A DNA stretch of 32,928 nucleotides, taken from Rhodospirillales bacterium (GTDB lineage: Bacteria; Pseudomonadota; Alphaproteobacteria; Reyranellales; Reyranellaceae). The notes beneath the pieces are model-generated. The model made no database searches. It worked only from the letters and a program-made list of their open reading frames with translations, and was not told the DNA's origin. The DNA lies in assembly GCA_013205335.1 (NCBI GenBank), contig JABMNB010000397.1, positions 1 through 32,928 on the forward strand. The letters are read 5' to 3'. Within the stretch, counting starts at the first letter, position 1. Every line of letters starts with the position of its first letter. Shown here piece after piece: positions 1 to 8,245 of this stretch. Made by a program: the position numbers and the translations under genes.

Positions 1-1452
1 ATCATGGTCAACTGCAATCCCGAGACGGTGTCGACCGACTACGACACGGCGGACCGGCTCTACTTCGAGCCGCTGACTGCCGAGGACGTGATCGAGCTGG
101 TCGAGGTCGAGCGCCGCAACGGCGAGCTGCTGGGCCTGATCGTGCAGTTCGGTGGCCAGACGCCGCTCAAGCTCGCCAAGCCTCTGGAAGCCGCGGGGAT
201 TCCGATCCTGGGCACCTCGCCCGACGCCATCGACCTCGCCGAGGACCGCGAGCGCTTCCAGAAGCTGATCCACGAGCTCAAACTGCGCCAGCCCGACAAC
301 GGCACGGCGACAACGCAGGAGAAGGCGATCGAGATCGCCGAGAAGATCGGCTATCCGGTCGTCATCCGCCCGTCCTACGTGCTGGGCGGGCGCGCGATGC
401 AGATCGTCTACGATCGCGCCGCCATTGAGCGCTACATGCGCGATGCCGTGAAGGTCTCGGGCAGCAATCCGGTGCTGATCGACTCCTATCTGCGCGACGC
501 CATCGAGGTAGATGTCGACGCCCTGGCCGACAAGGACCAGAACGTCTTCGTCGCCGGCATCATGGAACATATCGAGGAGGCGGGAATCCATTCCGGCGAC
601 TCGGCCTGCTCGCTGCCGCCGTATTCGCTGTCGGCCAAGATCCTGGCCGAGATCGAGCGCCAGACCGAGGCGATGGCCAAGGCTCTCCATGTCGTTGGCC
701 TGATGAATGTGCAGTTCGCCGTCAAGGACGGCGAAGTCTACGTGCTGGAGGTCAATCCACGCGCCAGCCGCACGGTGCCGTTCGTCGCCAAGGCGACCGG
801 GCAACCGATCGCCAAGTTCGCGGCCCGCTTGATGGCCGGCGAAGCGCTGAAGTCGCTCGGAATCAAGAAGGCGAGGGGCAAGCATATCGCCGTCAAGGAG
901 GCGGTATTCCCCTTCGCCCGCTTCCCCGGTGTCGACATCATCCTGGGCCCGGAGATGCGCTCGACCGGCGAGGTCATGGGCCTCGACATGGATTTCGGGC
1001 GCGCCTTCGCCAAGTCGCAGCTCGGCGCCGGCAGTAAGGTGCCAGTCGAGGGCGCAGTGTTCGTCTCGGTCAAGGACCAGGACAAGCCGGCGATGGTGAA
1101 ACCTCTGAAGCGGCTGATCGAACTGGGCTTCAAGGTCGTCGCGACTCGCGGCACGGCGGAGTTCCTGCGCAAGCATTCGATCGAGGCGCAGCAGGTCAAC
1201 AAGGTGCTGGAAGGCCGGCCGCACATCGTCGACCTGATGAAGGACGGCAAGGTGCAACTCGTCTTCAATACGGTCGATGGCGCGAGCGCCCTGACCGACA
1301 GCTTCACGCTCCGGCGCACCGCCCTGATGCACAAGATCGCCTATTACACGACGGTCGCCGGTGCCAAGGCGGCGGTCGAGGGCATTGCCGCGGTCAAGCA
1401 AGGCGGGCTCGACGTGGCGCCCCTGCAATCCTACTTCACGACCGCTTTCTAG
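1..1452 (+). CDS. carB: Carbamoyl-phosphate synthase large subunit, C-terminal part (partial)
   Basis: This is the 3' portion of the large subunit that makes carbamoyl phosphate from bicarbonate, ammonia (delivered by CarA) and two ATP, feeding pyrimidine and arginine synthesis in the cytoplasm. The frame is open at base 1, so the start lies outside the window. The roughly 480 residues seen cover the second ATP-grasp half ([27 protein letters not shown]) and the C-terminal MGS-like allosteric domain ([17 protein letters not shown]). The C-terminus ends normally at TTAF. greA follows 89 bp downstream on the same strand, a neighbour order often seen in alphaproteobacteria. Identification is secure; only the N-terminal half is missing because of the window edge. 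Confidence 0.97.
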   Translation: MMVNCNPETVSTDYDTADRLYFEPLTAEDVIELVEVERRNGELLGLIVQFGGQTPLKLAKPLEAAGIPILGTSPDAIDLAEDRERFQKLIHELKLRQPDNGTATTQEKAIEIAEKIGYPVVIRPSYVLGGRAMQIVYDRAAIERYMRDAVKVSGSNPVLIDSYLRDAIEVDVDALADKDQNVFVAGIMEHIEEAGIHSGDSACSLPPYSLSAKILAEIERQTEAMAKALHVVGLMNVQFAVKDGEVYVLEVNPRASRTVPFVAKATGQPIAKFAARLMAGEALKSLGIKKARGKHIAVKEAVFPFARFPGVDIILGPEMRSTGEVMGLDMDFGRAFAKSQLGAGSKVPVEGAVFVSVKDQDKPAMVKPLKRLIELGFKVVATRGTAEFLRKHSIEAQQVNKVLEGRPHIVDLMKDGKVQLVFNTVDGASALTDSFTLRRTALMHKIAYYTTVAGAKAAVEGIAAVKQGGLDVAPLQSYFTTAF

Positions 1453-1541
1453 GCGGTCTTTCCTGCAACGTGCCGGATTGCAACCCGTTTTGGGGTGCGT
1501 TCGGCGTTGACGCCGCACGATTGATCAAGGACGATTTGGCG

Positions 1542-2015
1542 ATGGAACGTATTCCGATGACGGCCGAGGGGCTTCAGCGCCTCGAAGGCGAACTGAAAGT
1601 GCTGAAGAGCGTCGAGCGCCCGGCGATCATCAAGGCGATCGCGACGGCGCGTGAGCACGGTGATCTCTCCGAGAACGCCGAATACACGTCCGCGCGCGAA
1701 AAACAGAGCTTCATCGAGGGACGCATCGCCGAGCTCGAGGACATAATCTCCCGGACCGAGGTGATCGACTTCTCCAAGCTGACCGGCAAGGTCGTCAAGT
1801 TCGGCGCCATCGTGCGCCTGGCCGACGAGGACACCGAAGAGAAGGTGAAGTACCAGATCGTCGGTCCCTACGAGGCCGACCTCGCCAAGGGTCGTATCTC
1901 CGTCACGTCGCCGATCGGGCGGGCGTTGATCGGCAAGACGGTGGGCGACCGGGTCGAGGTCCAGACGCCGCGCGGCGGCAAGTCCTACGAAGTGGTGGGC
2001 GTGCAGTTCAACTAG
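1542..2015 (+). CDS. greA: Transcription elongation factor GreA
   Basis: GreA enters the secondary channel of stalled RNA polymerase and stimulates cleavage of backtracked transcripts. The 158-residue product has the family's usual length: an N-terminal coiled coil carrying the acidic tip ([15 protein letters not shown], residues about 43-57) and a C-terminal FKBP-like domain ([14 protein letters not shown]). The ORF track starts at 1470. I prefer the ATG at 1542 because the protein then begins [14 protein letters not shown] as usual for the family, and an AAGGA lies about ten bases upstream. The gene ends eight bases inside the convergent yciB-like gene, so the two stop codons overlap. Confidence 0.96.
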   Translation: MERIPMTAEGLQRLEGELKVLKSVERPAIIKAIATAREHGDLSENAEYTSAREKQSFIEGRIAELEDIISRTEVIDFSKLTGKVVKFGAIVRLADEDTEEKVKYQIVGPYEADLAKGRISVTSPIGRALIGKTVGDRVEVQTPRGGKSYEVVGVQFN

Positions 2016-2574
2016 CCGCCATCATGGCGCGCGCCCGGCGGATGCCGGTCGACTTCATGATCGCGTACTGGAACCCGAACAGGCCGACCTTGCTGCCGAT
2101 CGCCCAGACCGACTTCACGGCCGCCCAACTCGTGACATCGAGCGTCAGGGCGAGCGCTATGTTCAGCAGGGCCGAGAAGAACATCAGCCCGGCCCACACA
2201 TAGCCGAAGGTGATGGCGAGGTCGGGCACGGTCGCCTGCGCAATCGGCGGCAGGTAGCGGGTCATCCAGCCGCGTCTCAGCATCACCAGGCCGACGATGA
2301 CGTAGACGATGCTGGCCTTCAGCATGATGAAGAGCGGATCGTCGGTCAGGAAGGTCGCCGTGCCCGACGCGAAGATGATGACGAGGCTGAGCCATTGCAG
2401 CGCTTCGACGGGCTGCTTGCGGCCGAGTTGCCATGCGATCTGGCCGATGCCCAGCGCAATGCCGAGCGCCACTGCGAGGAAAAGATTGTCGGAGAGCACG
2501 TAGACGGCGAGGAAGAGCAGCGTCGACGCCAGGTCGAGCAGCAGGACCTTGAACGCCTGGAAGAGATTCCTCAT
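2008..2574 (-). CDS. YciB/IspZ-family inner membrane protein (septation protein A-like)
   Basis: A 188-residue polytopic inner-membrane protein with about five hydrophobic helices (for example [23 protein letters not shown] and [20 protein letters not shown]). The conserved segments KPLEALQW-like ([11 protein letters not shown]), [18 protein letters not shown] and a C-terminal helix match the YciB/IspZ family. Family members are linked to cell-envelope synthesis and septation in enterobacteria, but the biochemical role is not established. The gene converges on greA with an eight-base overlap. No terminator is obvious between them. The function here is inferred from family only. Confidence 0.85.
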   Translation of the reverse strand: MRNLFQAFKVLLLDLASTLLFLAVYVLSDNLFLAVALGIALGIGQIAWQLGRKQPVEALQWLSLVIIFASGTATFLTDDPLFIMLKASIVYVIVGLVMLRRGWMTRYLPPIAQATVPDLAITFGYVWAGLMFFSALLNIALALTLDVTSWAAVKSVWAIGSKVGLFGFQYAIMKSTGIRRARAMMAAS

Positions 2575-2688
2575 GGCCCGCGACCTTCAGTCTTTATGAC
2601 AACGCCGTGTATTTAAACAACGCTATCAATACACTGCGTTCCCCGCAAGGGGCGTTCGACCTTCAGACGGCGGCTTTTGTGCCCGGCG

Positions 2689-3075
2689 TCAGGCGACGAC
2701 CTTGATATAGGTGTCCTTCATGACGATAAGGCCGCGGCGAAAGGTGTAGAGATCGCAGCCCAGCCATTCCTGGCGCTCGCCGGTGTGCAGAGTTGCGGTC
2801 CGGTGCCATTCGGTCACCGCCCGGTCGCCGCAGATGAATTCCTTCGTGTGGTTCCACTTCACATCGCCGGTGTTTGCGAACAGCGGCTCGAAGTACCTGC
2901 GGATCGCCGCCTTGCCCTTGAAGCTCTGGCCCCAATAGTCGGGACCCTTGGCGTTGCGGAATTCACCGTCCTCGGCAAAGGAATTGACGATCCCGTCGAC
3001 GTCGCGGCGGGCAAAGGCGTCGGCGATCTCATGCAGGCGCTCCAGCGTGACGTCGGGTGAGGTGCTGCCGTCCAT
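2689..3075 (-). CDS. SnoaL-like / NTF2-fold protein
   Basis: A 128-residue protein with the cone-shaped NTF2/SnoaL fold pattern: an N-terminal helix (LHEIADAFARRDVDGIVNSFAEDGEF), GKAAIRRYFEPLF, then strands ending in GCDLYTFRRGLIVMKDTYIKVV. The ORF track extends further, to 3294. The start at 3075 is preferred because a strong AAAAGGAGGAC lies just upstream and the preceding residues are out-of-frame-like. The gene follows the Lrp regulator on the same strand with a 20-base gap and is probably co-transcribed with it. Members of this superfamily are isomerases, cyclases, dehydratases or ligand binders, and the substrate cannot be read from the sequence. Confidence 0.8.
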   Translation of the reverse strand: MDGSTSPDVTLERLHEIADAFARRDVDGIVNSFAEDGEFRNAKGPDYWGQSFKGKAAIRRYFEPLFANTGDVKWNHTKEFICGDRAVTEWHRTATLHTGERQEWLGCDLYTFRRGLIVMKDTYIKVVA

Positions 3076-3095
3076 GGTCCGTCCTCCTTTTCGAT

Positions 3096-3572
3096 CTACT
3101 CGGTGGTGATGGGCACGCCGGGGACCTCTTTGGCGGTGCGGAACACCATCATGGATTTCACATGACTGACATTGGGCGCCGAGGTGAGGCGGGTGGTCAG
3201 GAATTTCTGATAGTCGTCCCAAGTCTCTGCCACAATCTTGAGCAGGAAGTCGGCTTCGCCGGCCAGCATGTGGCACTCGCGGACCTCGTCCCACTTGGCA
3301 ATCAGATCCTCGAACGACTTGAGGTCGGCCTCGGCCTGGCTGTTCAGTCCCACCAGGGCGAACACCGACACGCTGTAGCCCAGCGCCTCGGGGCTCAGTT
3401 CGGCGTGATAGCCCTTGATGATGCCGGCCCGCTCCAGGGCGCGCACCCGGCGCAGACAGGGGGGCGCTGAAATACCGGCACGTTCGGCCAGTTCCACATT
3501 TGTCATGCGTCCATTGGACTGCAGGTCGCTTAGAATTCGCCGGTCAATTCGATCGAGCTTTGCCCGAGCCAT
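3096..3572 (-). CDS. Lrp/AsnC-family transcriptional regulator
   Basis: A 158-residue regulator with an N-terminal winged helix-turn-helix (LDRIDRRILSDLQSNGRMTNVELAERAGIS, residues about 6-35; recognition segment PPCLRRVRALERAG) and a C-terminal RAM ligand-binding domain (CHMLAGEADFLLKIVAETWDDYQKF). Proteins of this family respond to amino acids and often bind their own promoter. The gene is divergent from trxB. The 177-bp gap between the start codons contains a 20-bp inverted repeat that could be its operator. This Lrp / trxB arrangement recurs in alphaproteobacteria as far as I recall, but the regulatory link is inference. Confidence 0.93.
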   Translation of the reverse strand: MARAKLDRIDRRILSDLQSNGRMTNVELAERAGISAPPCLRRVRALERAGIIKGYHAELSPEALGYSVSVFALVGLNSQAEADLKSFEDLIAKWDEVRECHMLAGEADFLLKIVAETWDDYQKFLTTRLTSAPNVSHVKSMMVFRTAKEVPGVPITTE

Positions 3573-3643
3573 CAGTCTTCCTCCGTTGGCCGCGGTCTAT
3601 GCCAGAACCGTGCCGGGCGCGCAATAAAGTTGCGAGAATGCGC

Positions 3644-3663
3644 CAATTGTCTGTGAACAATTG
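3644..3663. promoter_or_regulatory. Inverted repeat CAATTGT-N6-ACAATTG, candidate operator
   Basis: A perfect 7-bp inverted repeat separated by six bases lies in the divergent lrp-trxB promoter region, 72 bases upstream of the lrp start and 87 bases upstream of trxB. It is locally AT-rich in a GC-rich genome. The symmetry and position fit a dimeric regulator such as the adjacent Lrp protein. The assignment is inferred from position and symmetry only. Confidence 0.45.
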
Positions 3664-3696
3664 CGTGTGAAATCGACATCTGCCCGTGCAACTCCG

Positions 3697-3725
3697 TTGA
3701 GGTTTGCATATATGTCGAAGATATG
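3697..3725 (+). promoter_or_regulatory. Candidate trxB promoter
   Basis: TTGAGG and GATATG are separated by 17 bases, placing a start site about 20 bases before the chosen trxB ATG. An overlapping CATATA offers an alternative -10. It is a moderate match to the housekeeping consensus, judged by eye only. Confidence 0.35.
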
Positions 3726-3749
3726 CGGTTGGCGGGATGCGGAGCGGAC

Positions 3750-4721
3750 ATGGCAGAAACTCACCGAAGCAAAGTAATGATTCTCGGCTCCGGACCGGCT
3801 GGTTACACGGCGGCTATCTATGCCGCCCGCGCCAGCCTGAAGCCCATGCTGGTGCAGGGCATCCAGCCCGGCGGACAGCTCACGATCACGACCGATGTGG
3901 AGAACTATCCGGGCTTCGCGGACGTGATCCAGGGGCCGTGGCTGATGGAGCAGATGCAGAAGCAGGCCGAACATGTCGGCACGCAGCTGTTCTTCGACAC
4001 CATCGTGGACGTCGACATGACCCGGCGGCCGTTCGTATGTGTGGGCGATTCCGGCGATCACTATGAGGCCGACTCTCTCATCATCGCGACCGGCGCCACG
4101 GCGAAGTGGCTGGGCCTGCCGAGCGAGGAGACGTTCCGCGGCGGCGGCGTCTCGGCCTGTGCGACCTGCGACGGCTTCTTCTTCCGCAACAAGGAAGTGG
4201 TCGTGGTCGGTGGCGGCAATACGGCCGTGGAAGAGGCGCTATACCTGACGCACCATGCCTCGAAGGTGACGGTGGTCCATCGCCGCGACAGTTTCAGGGC
4301 CGAGAAGATCCTCCAGGATCGCCTGTTCAAGAATCCGAAGGTCTCCGTGTTGTGGGACCACACGGTGGAAGAGGTGCTGGGCGAGAAGACGCCGGCGCCG
4401 CTGGTCAAGGGCGTGCTCCTTCGCAATTTGAAGACCGGCGCGCAGCTCGAGATCGAAACCGACGGCTTCTTCGTGGCGATCGGCCACTCACCCAACACCG
4501 AGCTGTTCAAGGGCAAGCTCGAGATGGACGGCGAGGGCTACCTGATCACCAAGCCGGATTCGACCGCGACAAACATCGAGGGCGTCTATGCGGCCGGAGA
4601 CGTGCAGGACAAGGTCTTCCGGCAGGCCGTGACGGCCGCCGGTACGGGCTGCATGGCCGCGCTCGAGGCCGAGAAGTGGTTGGCAGGGCAGGAGGCGCGC
4701 CACGCCGAGGCAGCCGATTAA
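3750..4721 (+). CDS. trxB: Thioredoxin-disulfide reductase
   Basis: The flavoprotein passes electrons from NADPH to oxidised thioredoxin in the cytoplasm. The 323-residue protein shows the FAD-binding GSGPAGYTAA (residues about 13-22), the redox disulfide CATC (137-140), the NADPH-binding VVGGGNTAVEEA and the C-terminal FAD motif YAAGDVQDKVFRQAVTAAG. The start at 3750 is chosen over the track's 3723 because GGAG lies five bases upstream and MAETHRSKVMILG fits the family's N-terminus. A LysR regulator follows after 29 bases on the same strand. The thioredoxin-like genes near 13 kb are exported, so they are not its obvious direct partners. Confidence 0.96.
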   Translation: MAETHRSKVMILGSGPAGYTAAIYAARASLKPMLVQGIQPGGQLTITTDVENYPGFADVIQGPWLMEQMQKQAEHVGTQLFFDTIVDVDMTRRPFVCVGDSGDHYEADSLIIATGATAKWLGLPSEETFRGGGVSACATCDGFFFRNKEVVVVGGGNTAVEEALYLTHHASKVTVVHRRDSFRAEKILQDRLFKNPKVSVLWDHTVEEVLGEKTPAPLVKGVLLRNLKTGAQLEIETDGFFVAIGHSPNTELFKGKLEMDGEGYLITKPDSTATNIEGVYAAGDVQDKVFRQAVTAAGTGCMAALEAEKWLAGQEARHAEAAD

Positions 4722-4750
4722 GCAGCAGACGCGGACAGGGAGTCATTTAA

Positions 4751-5641
4751 ATGGACTGGGACAAGCTGCGGATTTTCCAGGCCGTGGCAGATGCGGGCAG
4801 CTTCACGCATGCGGGCGAATCACTGAAGCTCAGCCAGTCGGCGATCTCGCGCCAGATCGGCGCGCTCGAAGAACAACTCGGCGTCATGCTGTTCCATCGC
4901 CATGCACGTGGCCTCATCCTCACGGAGCAGGGTGAGCTGCTCTATCGCACTGCGCGCGACATGGCCGCCAAGGTCAACACCGCCGAGGCGCTGTTGCGCG
5001 CCAACCAGGACAAGCCGGCCGGGCGGCTCAAGATCCACGCCACGGTCGGGTTCGGGTCGACCTGGCTCACCGCCCAGATGCACGAGTTCATCGCGCTCTA
5101 TCCCGAGATCGACGTCAGCCTTGTCCTGTCCGACAATGAACTCGACCTCGGCATGCGCGAGGCCGACGTGGCCATCCGCATGGTCATGCCGCGCCAGCCG
5201 GGACTGGTTCAGCGACATCTGCTGACGGTTCGCAGTCACGTCTATGCGTCGCACGGCTACGTGCAGAAGTACGGCAAGCCCAACACGGTCGACGAACTCG
5301 ACCAGCATCGTCTCATCATTTTCGGTGAGGATGCGCGTGCACCCGTGCAGGACGTGAACTGGCTGCTTCGCGAGGGTAACGCCGATCAGAACCCGCGGCT
5401 CGTGGTGCTGAGGGTCAACAACACCTATGGCATCTTCCGCGCCGTCGAATCGGGTCTGGGCATCGCCTCGCTGCCGGATTATCTCGCGCGCGAATCGACC
5501 AAGCTCGAGATGCTGCTGCCCGACCTCAATGTCCGGACGACGGATGTGTACTTCACATACCCTGAAGAGCTGCGTCACTCCAAGCGCATCGCCGTTTTCC
5601 GGGATTTCTTGCTGCGGAAGGTTGCGGAGACACGGTTTTGA
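4751..5641 (+). CDS. LysR-family transcriptional regulator
   Basis: A 296-residue regulator with an N-terminal helix-turn-helix (FTHAGESLKLSQSAISRQIGALEEQLGVMLF) and a periplasmic-binding-type effector domain (RLKIHATVGFGSTWLT onward). The YTAESGLG-like stretch, AVESGLGIASLPDYLARE, is typical of the C-terminal subdomain. It starts 29 bases after trxB and may be co-transcribed with it. The ligand and targets cannot be told. The downstream 248 bases before the 6S RNA hold no ORF and appear to encode a small RNA. Confidence 0.92.
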   Translation: MDWDKLRIFQAVADAGSFTHAGESLKLSQSAISRQIGALEEQLGVMLFHRHARGLILTEQGELLYRTARDMAAKVNTAEALLRANQDKPAGRLKIHATVGFGSTWLTAQMHEFIALYPEIDVSLVLSDNELDLGMREADVAIRMVMPRQPGLVQRHLLTVRSHVYASHGYVQKYGKPNTVDELDQHRLIIFGEDARAPVQDVNWLLREGNADQNPRLVVLRVNNTYGIFRAVESGLGIASLPDYLARESTKLEMLLPDLNVRTTDVYFTYPEELRHSKRIAVFRDFLLRKVAETRF

Positions 5642-5763
5642 TCACTGAGACCTGCAGGATTGCATAGTTGGTGAAAGGCATGCACATGCCGCATGCCAGT
5701 GTCCAAAACTTCACCACTACCAATCCCGTCCATGAGGCATAGGTTAGGTACAGGTTTTCGACA

Positions 5764-5874
5764 CGAGCGGTTTCGGCTGGTCGGTTCGAAGCTCGGGATC
5801 CTCTTGATCCCACGTCTCCCAGACGTGAAGCCTCCCTGTTTGACTCGCCGGGCCCTTGGGCCCGGCGTTTTTTT
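5764..5874 (+). ncRNA. Candidate small RNA with three hairpins and CCUCC-type unpaired segments
   Basis: No coding frame is convincing here, but a compact run of hairpins is visible: a weak CGAGC/GCTCG stem (5764-5795), GGGATC-CTCTT-GATCCC (5795-5811), ACGTCT-CCC-AGACGT (5812-5826), then an unpaired GAAGCCTCCCTGTTTGACT and a strong intrinsic terminator. Pyrimidine-rich CCTCC or CTCCC segments exposed in loops and linkers resemble anti-Shine-Dalgarno small RNAs of alphaproteobacteria. The suhB/mmgR group is one to test, though I cannot confirm membership. The 5' end is not determined. It could instead be the structured 3' UTR of the upstream LysR gene. Confidence 0.5.
5846..5874 (+). terminator. 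Intrinsic terminator
   Basis: CGCCGGGCCC and GGGCCCGGCG form a perfect 10-bp GC stem with a minimal TT loop (a 4-base loop if the top pair opens), followed directly by seven T residues. It ends the candidate small RNA or the LysR transcript, only about 15 bases before the 6S RNA begins. Confidence 0.9.
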
Positions 5875-5889
5875 GTTCACCGGCAGGGC

Positions 5890-6100
5890 GGCCTGGTGTC
5901 CTTGTATATGCCGCTCGACCCGGAAAGCCGCGACAAGACCTGCCTCTCGACCAGCGTGGGATTGGTGCCGGCGCTCCGCGTCTTTGCCGAGCGTGCCAGT
6001 GGGCTTCCTGGCCTGCTGCTCTCGATTCCCGCGCCAGGGTCGGGATGGTCGTTCTGCCGGGGCAGGTCGGAGCGGCATCGGGGCTCCCGGACCGCCGGCC
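5890..6100 (+). ncRNA. ssrS: 6S RNA
   Basis: 6S RNA mimics an open promoter and binds the housekeeping RNA polymerase holoenzyme. The whole stretch folds as one long rod. Outer stem: GGCC-TGGTG-TCC (5890 on) with GGA-C-CGCC-GGCC (to 6100). Then ATGCCGCTC (5908-5916) with GAGCGGCAT (6070-6078), GACCTGCC (5937-5944) with GGCAGGTC (6061-6068), and GCGTGGGA (5954-5961) with TCCCGCGC (6027-6034). The apical part contains GGCGCTCCGCG followed by GAGC-GT-GCC, matching the corresponding segment of E. coli 6S RNA as I recall it (GUGGCGCUCCGCGG...GAGCAUGC). GCGGCATC near the 3' end also matches. Exact ends are uncertain, and 211 nt is slightly long. Confidence 0.75.
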
Positions 6101-6104
6101 CGTG

Positions 6105-6152
6105 CCAGAAAATCACCCCCGAATGTGGGTCGATGTGCCGCTGATTTTCTGG
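6105..6152. other. Perfect 11-bp hairpin between 6S RNA and the DUF6492 gene
   Basis: CCAGAAAATCA (6105-6115) and TGATTTTCTGG (6142-6152) are perfectly complementary around a 26-base loop that itself contains CACCC/GGGT. It begins five bases after the 6S outer stem. It has no T-run for intrinsic termination. It may be a 3' processing signal of 6S, a weak terminator or a protein-binding site, and the sequence does not decide. Confidence 0.5.
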
Positions 6153-6168
6153 GGGCATTGCCTATCGA

Positions 6169-6197
6169 TTGATATGGAGTCGCTCGACCCCCATATA
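6169..6197 (+). promoter_or_regulatory. Candidate promoter for the DUF6492 gene
   Basis: TTGATA and CATATA are separated by 17 bases in an otherwise GC-rich stretch, predicting a start near 6204 and a leader of about 14 bases that contains the ribosome binding site CAGGG. The match to the housekeeping consensus is good by eye, so the downstream gene probably has its own promoter rather than reading through from 6S RNA. Confidence 0.45.
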
Positions 6198-6217
6198 TAG
6201 TCTCAGGGTTGCCCGGC

Positions 6218-7096
6218 ATGTTCTCTGAAATCAGACAAGGAATACTTCCTCTCGCTCTGCGCAAGGTCAAGCGCGTGGGCGACCTCGAGCGTGCGGGTCT
6301 TCTGATCGAGTCCCTGGCGAAGCACTGGCGGGACACGAAGCCTTTCGAGCTCCTGATCATCGCCCCCAACCGCGATGCGGACTTGTTGCGCTCCAACCTT
6401 CCGCGCTTTCCCAACATCGAGGTGTCCGTTCGCCGAGAGCGCGATTTCTTCCCGGCCTTCAGTCCTTTCTATTTGATGACCGGTTGGTACCGGCAACAGA
6501 TCGTGAAGCTGCATGTGCCGGCGGTATTGGGTTTCGGTGGCTTTTTTACCCTGGATTCCGATGTCTGCTGCGTCGGCGACTTCGATTCGAGGACCTTCGT
6601 GCAATATGACCGGGCCCTGTCGCGTTGGGAGCCCAAGAAGCATCACGACTGGTGGCAGAGCGCGTCGGAGGTGATCGGTATTCCCTACGATTCGAGATCG
6701 CACGGCCTCTCGGTCACGCCGAATATCCTGCATGGCGACCTGGCACGGCAGGCCTTGGACCAGCTGCGCGGACCCCGATTGAGTTCGATCACCTCGTTGC
6801 TTCTATGGAAGGCACGCAAACCGCTGCAGGTGCCGTGGACGGAGTATTCGCTCTACACCAGTGCGGCGGAGATCACCGGCAGGCTCTACGACTATCACGC
6901 CGAGTGGGACACCTGTTACACAGCCGAGGTCCAGCTGTTCTCCGAACAGTCCTGCGTCTGGGGCGCCGACGATTTCGAGCGCCTCGTCAGGTTGCCCAAC
7001 GGGACCGACCCCGGGGGCAAGTTCATCATCGTGCAGAGCCACGCGCGCATCCCGCTCCAGCAGGTGCGCGACTACTGCCTGAGCTTCGCCGGCTAG
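6218..7096 (+). CDS. DUF6492-family protein, putative glycosyltransferase
   Basis: A 292-residue protein. The N-terminal strand-turn pattern (FELLIIAPNRDADLL), the conserved GWYRQQIVKL segment and a DxD-type LDSDVC motif (residues about 112-117) followed by DFDSRTFV are what one sees in DUF6492 proteins, which resemble nucleotide-sugar glycosyltransferases. A central WWQSASEVIG and a later PWTEYSLY fit the same family. The track starts at a TTG (6209); the ATG at 6218 with CAGGG upstream is more likely. It lies alone, between 6S RNA and a convergent CoA-transferase gene nine bases away. Donor and acceptor are unknown. The activity is inferred from fold resemblance. Confidence 0.7.
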   Translation: MFSEIRQGILPLALRKVKRVGDLERAGLLIESLAKHWRDTKPFELLIIAPNRDADLLRSNLPRFPNIEVSVRRERDFFPAFSPFYLMTGWYRQQIVKLHVPAVLGFGGFFTLDSDVCCVGDFDSRTFVQYDRALSRWEPKKHHDWWQSASEVIGIPYDSRSHGLSVTPNILHGDLARQALDQLRGPRLSSITSLLLWKARKPLQVPWTEYSLYTSAAEITGRLYDYHAEWDTCYTAEVQLFSEQSCVWGADDFERLVRLPNGTDPGGKFIIVQSHARIPLQQVRDYCLSFAG

Positions 7097-7105
7097 CCTT
7101 TTCCG

Positions 7106-8245
7106 TCAGGCCTTTCCGTTGTGCTCGCCAATTTTCGGCGCCGTTTCCTGGCCTCCGGCCCGCGTGCCGTCGATGCTGAGCGGCAGGCCGTGGAAGAGGG
7201 CGGTCGAGCCGGCATAGGGCTGGACGAACATGGCGAGCGCCGCCACCTGAGCCAGTTCCATCACCTGCGGCACCGAGTTCAGGGGGCCATTGGGGACGCC
7301 CAGTGCGTCCAGCTTCGCCGACCAGTACGACCGCGTTTCCCGCTTCATGATGTCGGCGATCATGCCGAGCAACAGCTCGCGCCGCTCCGCGCGCTGGACG
7401 TTGGTCTTGAAGCGGTCCTCGTTCGGCCATTCGGGATGGCCCAGCGCCTCGGCGAACTTGCGCCATAGCCGGTCGTTGCCCGGACAGATCATCAGGGGGC
7501 CGTCGCTGCATTCGAACGCTTGATAGGGCGTCAGAGACGGATGGCCTGTTCCCTGGCGCGGCGGCATCTTGCCGGTCACCGACCAGCCCGCGACATGGTT
7601 GGAGGCCCACATCAATCCGCTCTCGAACAGCGACGTGTTGACCAGGCTGCCTTCGCCTGTGGCCGTGCGTTTGGCCAGCGCCGCCAGCACACCGATCGCC
7701 GTCCACATGCCGGTCGACAGATCGATGATCGAGACGCCAATGCGTGCCTCGGGGCCCGTCGGATCGCCATTGAGCGAGATGAGGCCGGCGACGGCCTGGA
7801 TGATCGGCTCGTAACCGGGTCGGTCCTTCCACGGCCCGGCATGGCCGAAGGCGCCGAGGTCGGCGTAGATCAGGCGCGGGAAGCGCCTGGTGAGCGTGGC
7901 CCCGTCGAAGCCGAACTTGGCCGGCACGTCGGCACGTAGATTGTGCACGAAGACATCGGCGGCCCCGATGCGCTCGATCAGCGCTTCGCGCTGCGTGGCG
8001 TCGGCGAGATCGCACGTGATCGACTTTTTGCCGCGGTTCAGTGCGATGAATCCCGTGGCGTCACCGTCGACGAAGGGAGGTCCCCATTTGCGTGCGTCGT
8101 CACCCTCCGGCCGCTCGACCTTGATCACCTCGGCGCCGAGGAAGGCCAGGATCTGCCCGCAATAGGGGCCGGCCAGGTTCTGGCCGAACTCGACGACCTT
8201 GAGGCCGGCGAGAGGTCCCGGCGCCTGTCCCGAGGCGGTGCTCAT
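7106..8245 (-). CDS. CaiB/BaiF (family III) CoA-transferase
   Basis: A 379-residue enzyme of the family III CoA-transferases, which move CoA between acids through an aspartyl thioester. The N-terminus LAGLKVVEFGQNLAGPYCGQILAFLGAEVIKVERPEGD is diagnostic. The Asp of the later IIDLSTGMWTAIGVLAAL region is a plausible conserved acid. The C-terminal GVPNGPLNSVPQVME also fits. The start at 8245 overlaps the stop of the acyl-CoA dehydrogenase gene by four bases (ATGA), so the two are translationally coupled. The much longer track ORF to 8746 is antisense-like extension. Together with the dehydrogenase and crotonase it suggests catabolism of an acyl-CoA whose identity cannot be read. Confidence 0.93.
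   Translation of the reverse strand: MSTASGQAPGPLAGLKVVEFGQNLAGPYCGQILAFLGAEVIKVERPEGDDARKWGPPFVDGDATGFIALNRGKKSITCDLADATQREALIERIGAADVFVHNLRADVPAKFGFDGATLTRRFPRLIYADLGAFGHAGPWKDRPGYEPIIQAVAGLISLNGDPTGPEARIGVSIIDLSTGMWTAIGVLAALAKRTATGEGSLVNTSLFESGLMWASNHVAGWSVTGKMPPRQGTGHPSLTPYQAFECSDGPLMICPGNDRLWRKFAEALGHPEWPNEDRFKTNVQRAERRELLLGMIADIMKRETRSYWSAKLDALGVPNGPLNSVPQVMELAQVAALAMFVQPYAGSTALFHGLPLSIDGTRAGGQETAPKIGEHNGKA

Noticed and set aside
5781-5795. tRNA-like T-arm GGTTCGAAGC
   Set aside because: No acceptor stem, D arm or anticodon arm can be drawn around it, and the surrounding bases pair into the small RNA hairpins instead.
5877-6158. 93-residue minus-strand ORF and the plus-strand ORFs across the 6S region
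   Set aside because: Their sequence is rich in Arg, Pro and Ser without motifs, and the region is better explained by the long-range RNA stems.
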